A stretch of 21,824 nt of DNA from CAZCEC01 sp964497615 (lineage in GTDB: Bacteria > Chloroflexota > Anaerolineae > Anaerolineales > UBA6663). Of this stretch, positions 21,464-21,824 are shown in pieces. Below the pieces are notes generated by a model. That model was not told the origin of the DNA. It was given only the letters and a program-made list of their open reading frames with translations, and did no database searches. The stretch lies in assembly GCA_964497615.1 (NCBI GenBank), contig CAZCEC010000094.1:1-21824 (forward strand). Direction: 5' to 3'. The position numbers were made by a program, and so were the translations under genes. The first letter of the stretch is position 1. Each line of letters begins with the position of its first letter.

Positions 21464-21824
21464 TCATAGCGCAGCGCCTCAATCGGCCGCAGCCGCGAGG
21501 CGCGGTAGGCCGGATAGATTCCAAAGAACAGCCCCACCACCGCCGAGAAGATAAAGGCTAGCGCCACCGAGTCCAGGGTCACCTGCGCGGTGATCAGGTT
21601 GAGCACGGTCACCAGCGCCGCGATGCCCCAGCCCAGCGCCACGCCCAGCAGCCCGCCGGCCACGCTCAGCACCAGGGTCTCCACCAGGAACTGCGCCAGG
21701 ATGACGGCCTGCCGGGCCCCCACCGCCTTGCGCAGCCCGATCTCCTTGGTGCGCTCCGTCACCGACACCAGCATGATGTTCATGATGCCGATGCCGCCCA
21801 CCAGCAGCGAGATGCCGGCGATGA
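21460..21824 (-). CDS. MacB/FtsX-type ABC transporter permease, C-terminal end (cut by window edge)
   Basis: The last 121 residues of the gene are in the window, and the frame is open through the right edge. The visible start includes IAGISLLVGGIGIMNIMLVS, followed by VTERTKEIGLRKAVGAR, the hallmark of MacB-family permeases. Three hydrophobic segments follow, and the C-terminus PAYRASRLRPIEALRYE is also typical. MacB-type proteins export macrolides, peptides or lipoproteins with a periplasmic adaptor; here the ATPase and adaptor, if present, lie outside the window. Its stop overlaps the response-regulator ATG (ATGA), so exporter, regulator and kinase form one operon. Confidence 0.93.
   Translation of the reverse strand, partial: IAGISLLVGGIGIMNIMLVSVTERTKEIGLRKAVGARQAVILAQFLVETLVLSVAGGLLGVALGWGIAALVTVLNLITAQVTLDSVALAFIFSAVVGLFFGIYPAYRASRLRPIEALRYE

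Overview
This window is high-GC, gene-dense bacterial DNA, and the likeliest source is a Chloroflexota (Chloroflexi) bacterium of the Anaerolineae/Caldilineae type. That assignment is inference from gene content: a GH63/MGH1-like glycosidase, a DUF3105 protein, an ECF sigma factor paired with a DUF5667/DUF5666-type membrane protein, an LCP protein, a NarL-type GAF kinase, and several kinds of short dispersed intergenic repeat. No tRNA, rRNA, CRISPR array, transposase or phage gene was seen. A run of Ns (13576-13628) marks an assembly gap.

Layout, left to right. (1) 1-784: N-terminal part of a GH63/MGH1-like glycosidase on the minus strand, divergent from a membrane-anchored DUF3105 protein (941-1543). 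(2) A strong bidirectional terminator (1561-1613), then a minus-strand Rieske protein with a long helical C-terminal region (1619-3430) and an LCP (LytR-CpsA-Psr) protein (3588-4724). (3) A tightly packed minus-strand operon, 8449 to 4800: aldo/keto reductase, ABC ATPase and two ABC-2 permeases. (4) Minus strand: arylamine N-acetyltransferase (8639-9409), then a short-chain dehydrogenase overlapping a divergent QueA-like protein (11502 to 9596). (5) A GAF-containing NarL-type histidine kinase and its response regulator (13523 to 11728), whose promoter lies close to the gap. (6) A lone MalK/UgpC-type ABC ATPase (13642-14742), divergent from a small secreted protein with five copies of a 14-residue Cys-to-Cys unit (14906-15529). 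The ECF sigma factor and its membrane partner follow directly (15647-17214). (7) A nucleoside hydrolase (17295-18233) and a Mak32-like PfkB protein (18368-19279). (8) At the right edge, a minus-strand operon of a MacB/FtsX-type permease (partial), an OmpR-type regulator and a BaeS-type kinase (21824 to 19318).

How the genes may work together. Two complete two-component systems and one ECF/anti-sigma pair make this a signalling-rich neighbourhood. The kinase/regulator pair at the right edge is translationally linked to a MacB-type exporter, which suggests envelope or antimicrobial stress sensing. The ECF pair lies just downstream of the secreted Cys-repeat protein and may control it. The nucleoside hydrolase and sugar-kinase-like gene could act in nucleoside salvage, but the kinase has Asn where active PfkB enzymes have the catalytic Asp.

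The most novel-looking element is the secreted protein with the unit CRRLWGTDEWTRRC (15008-15325), which I do not recognise as any named domain. A second theme is that several intergenic regions carry low-complexity repeat segments next to promoters or start codons, and two genes look leaderless.
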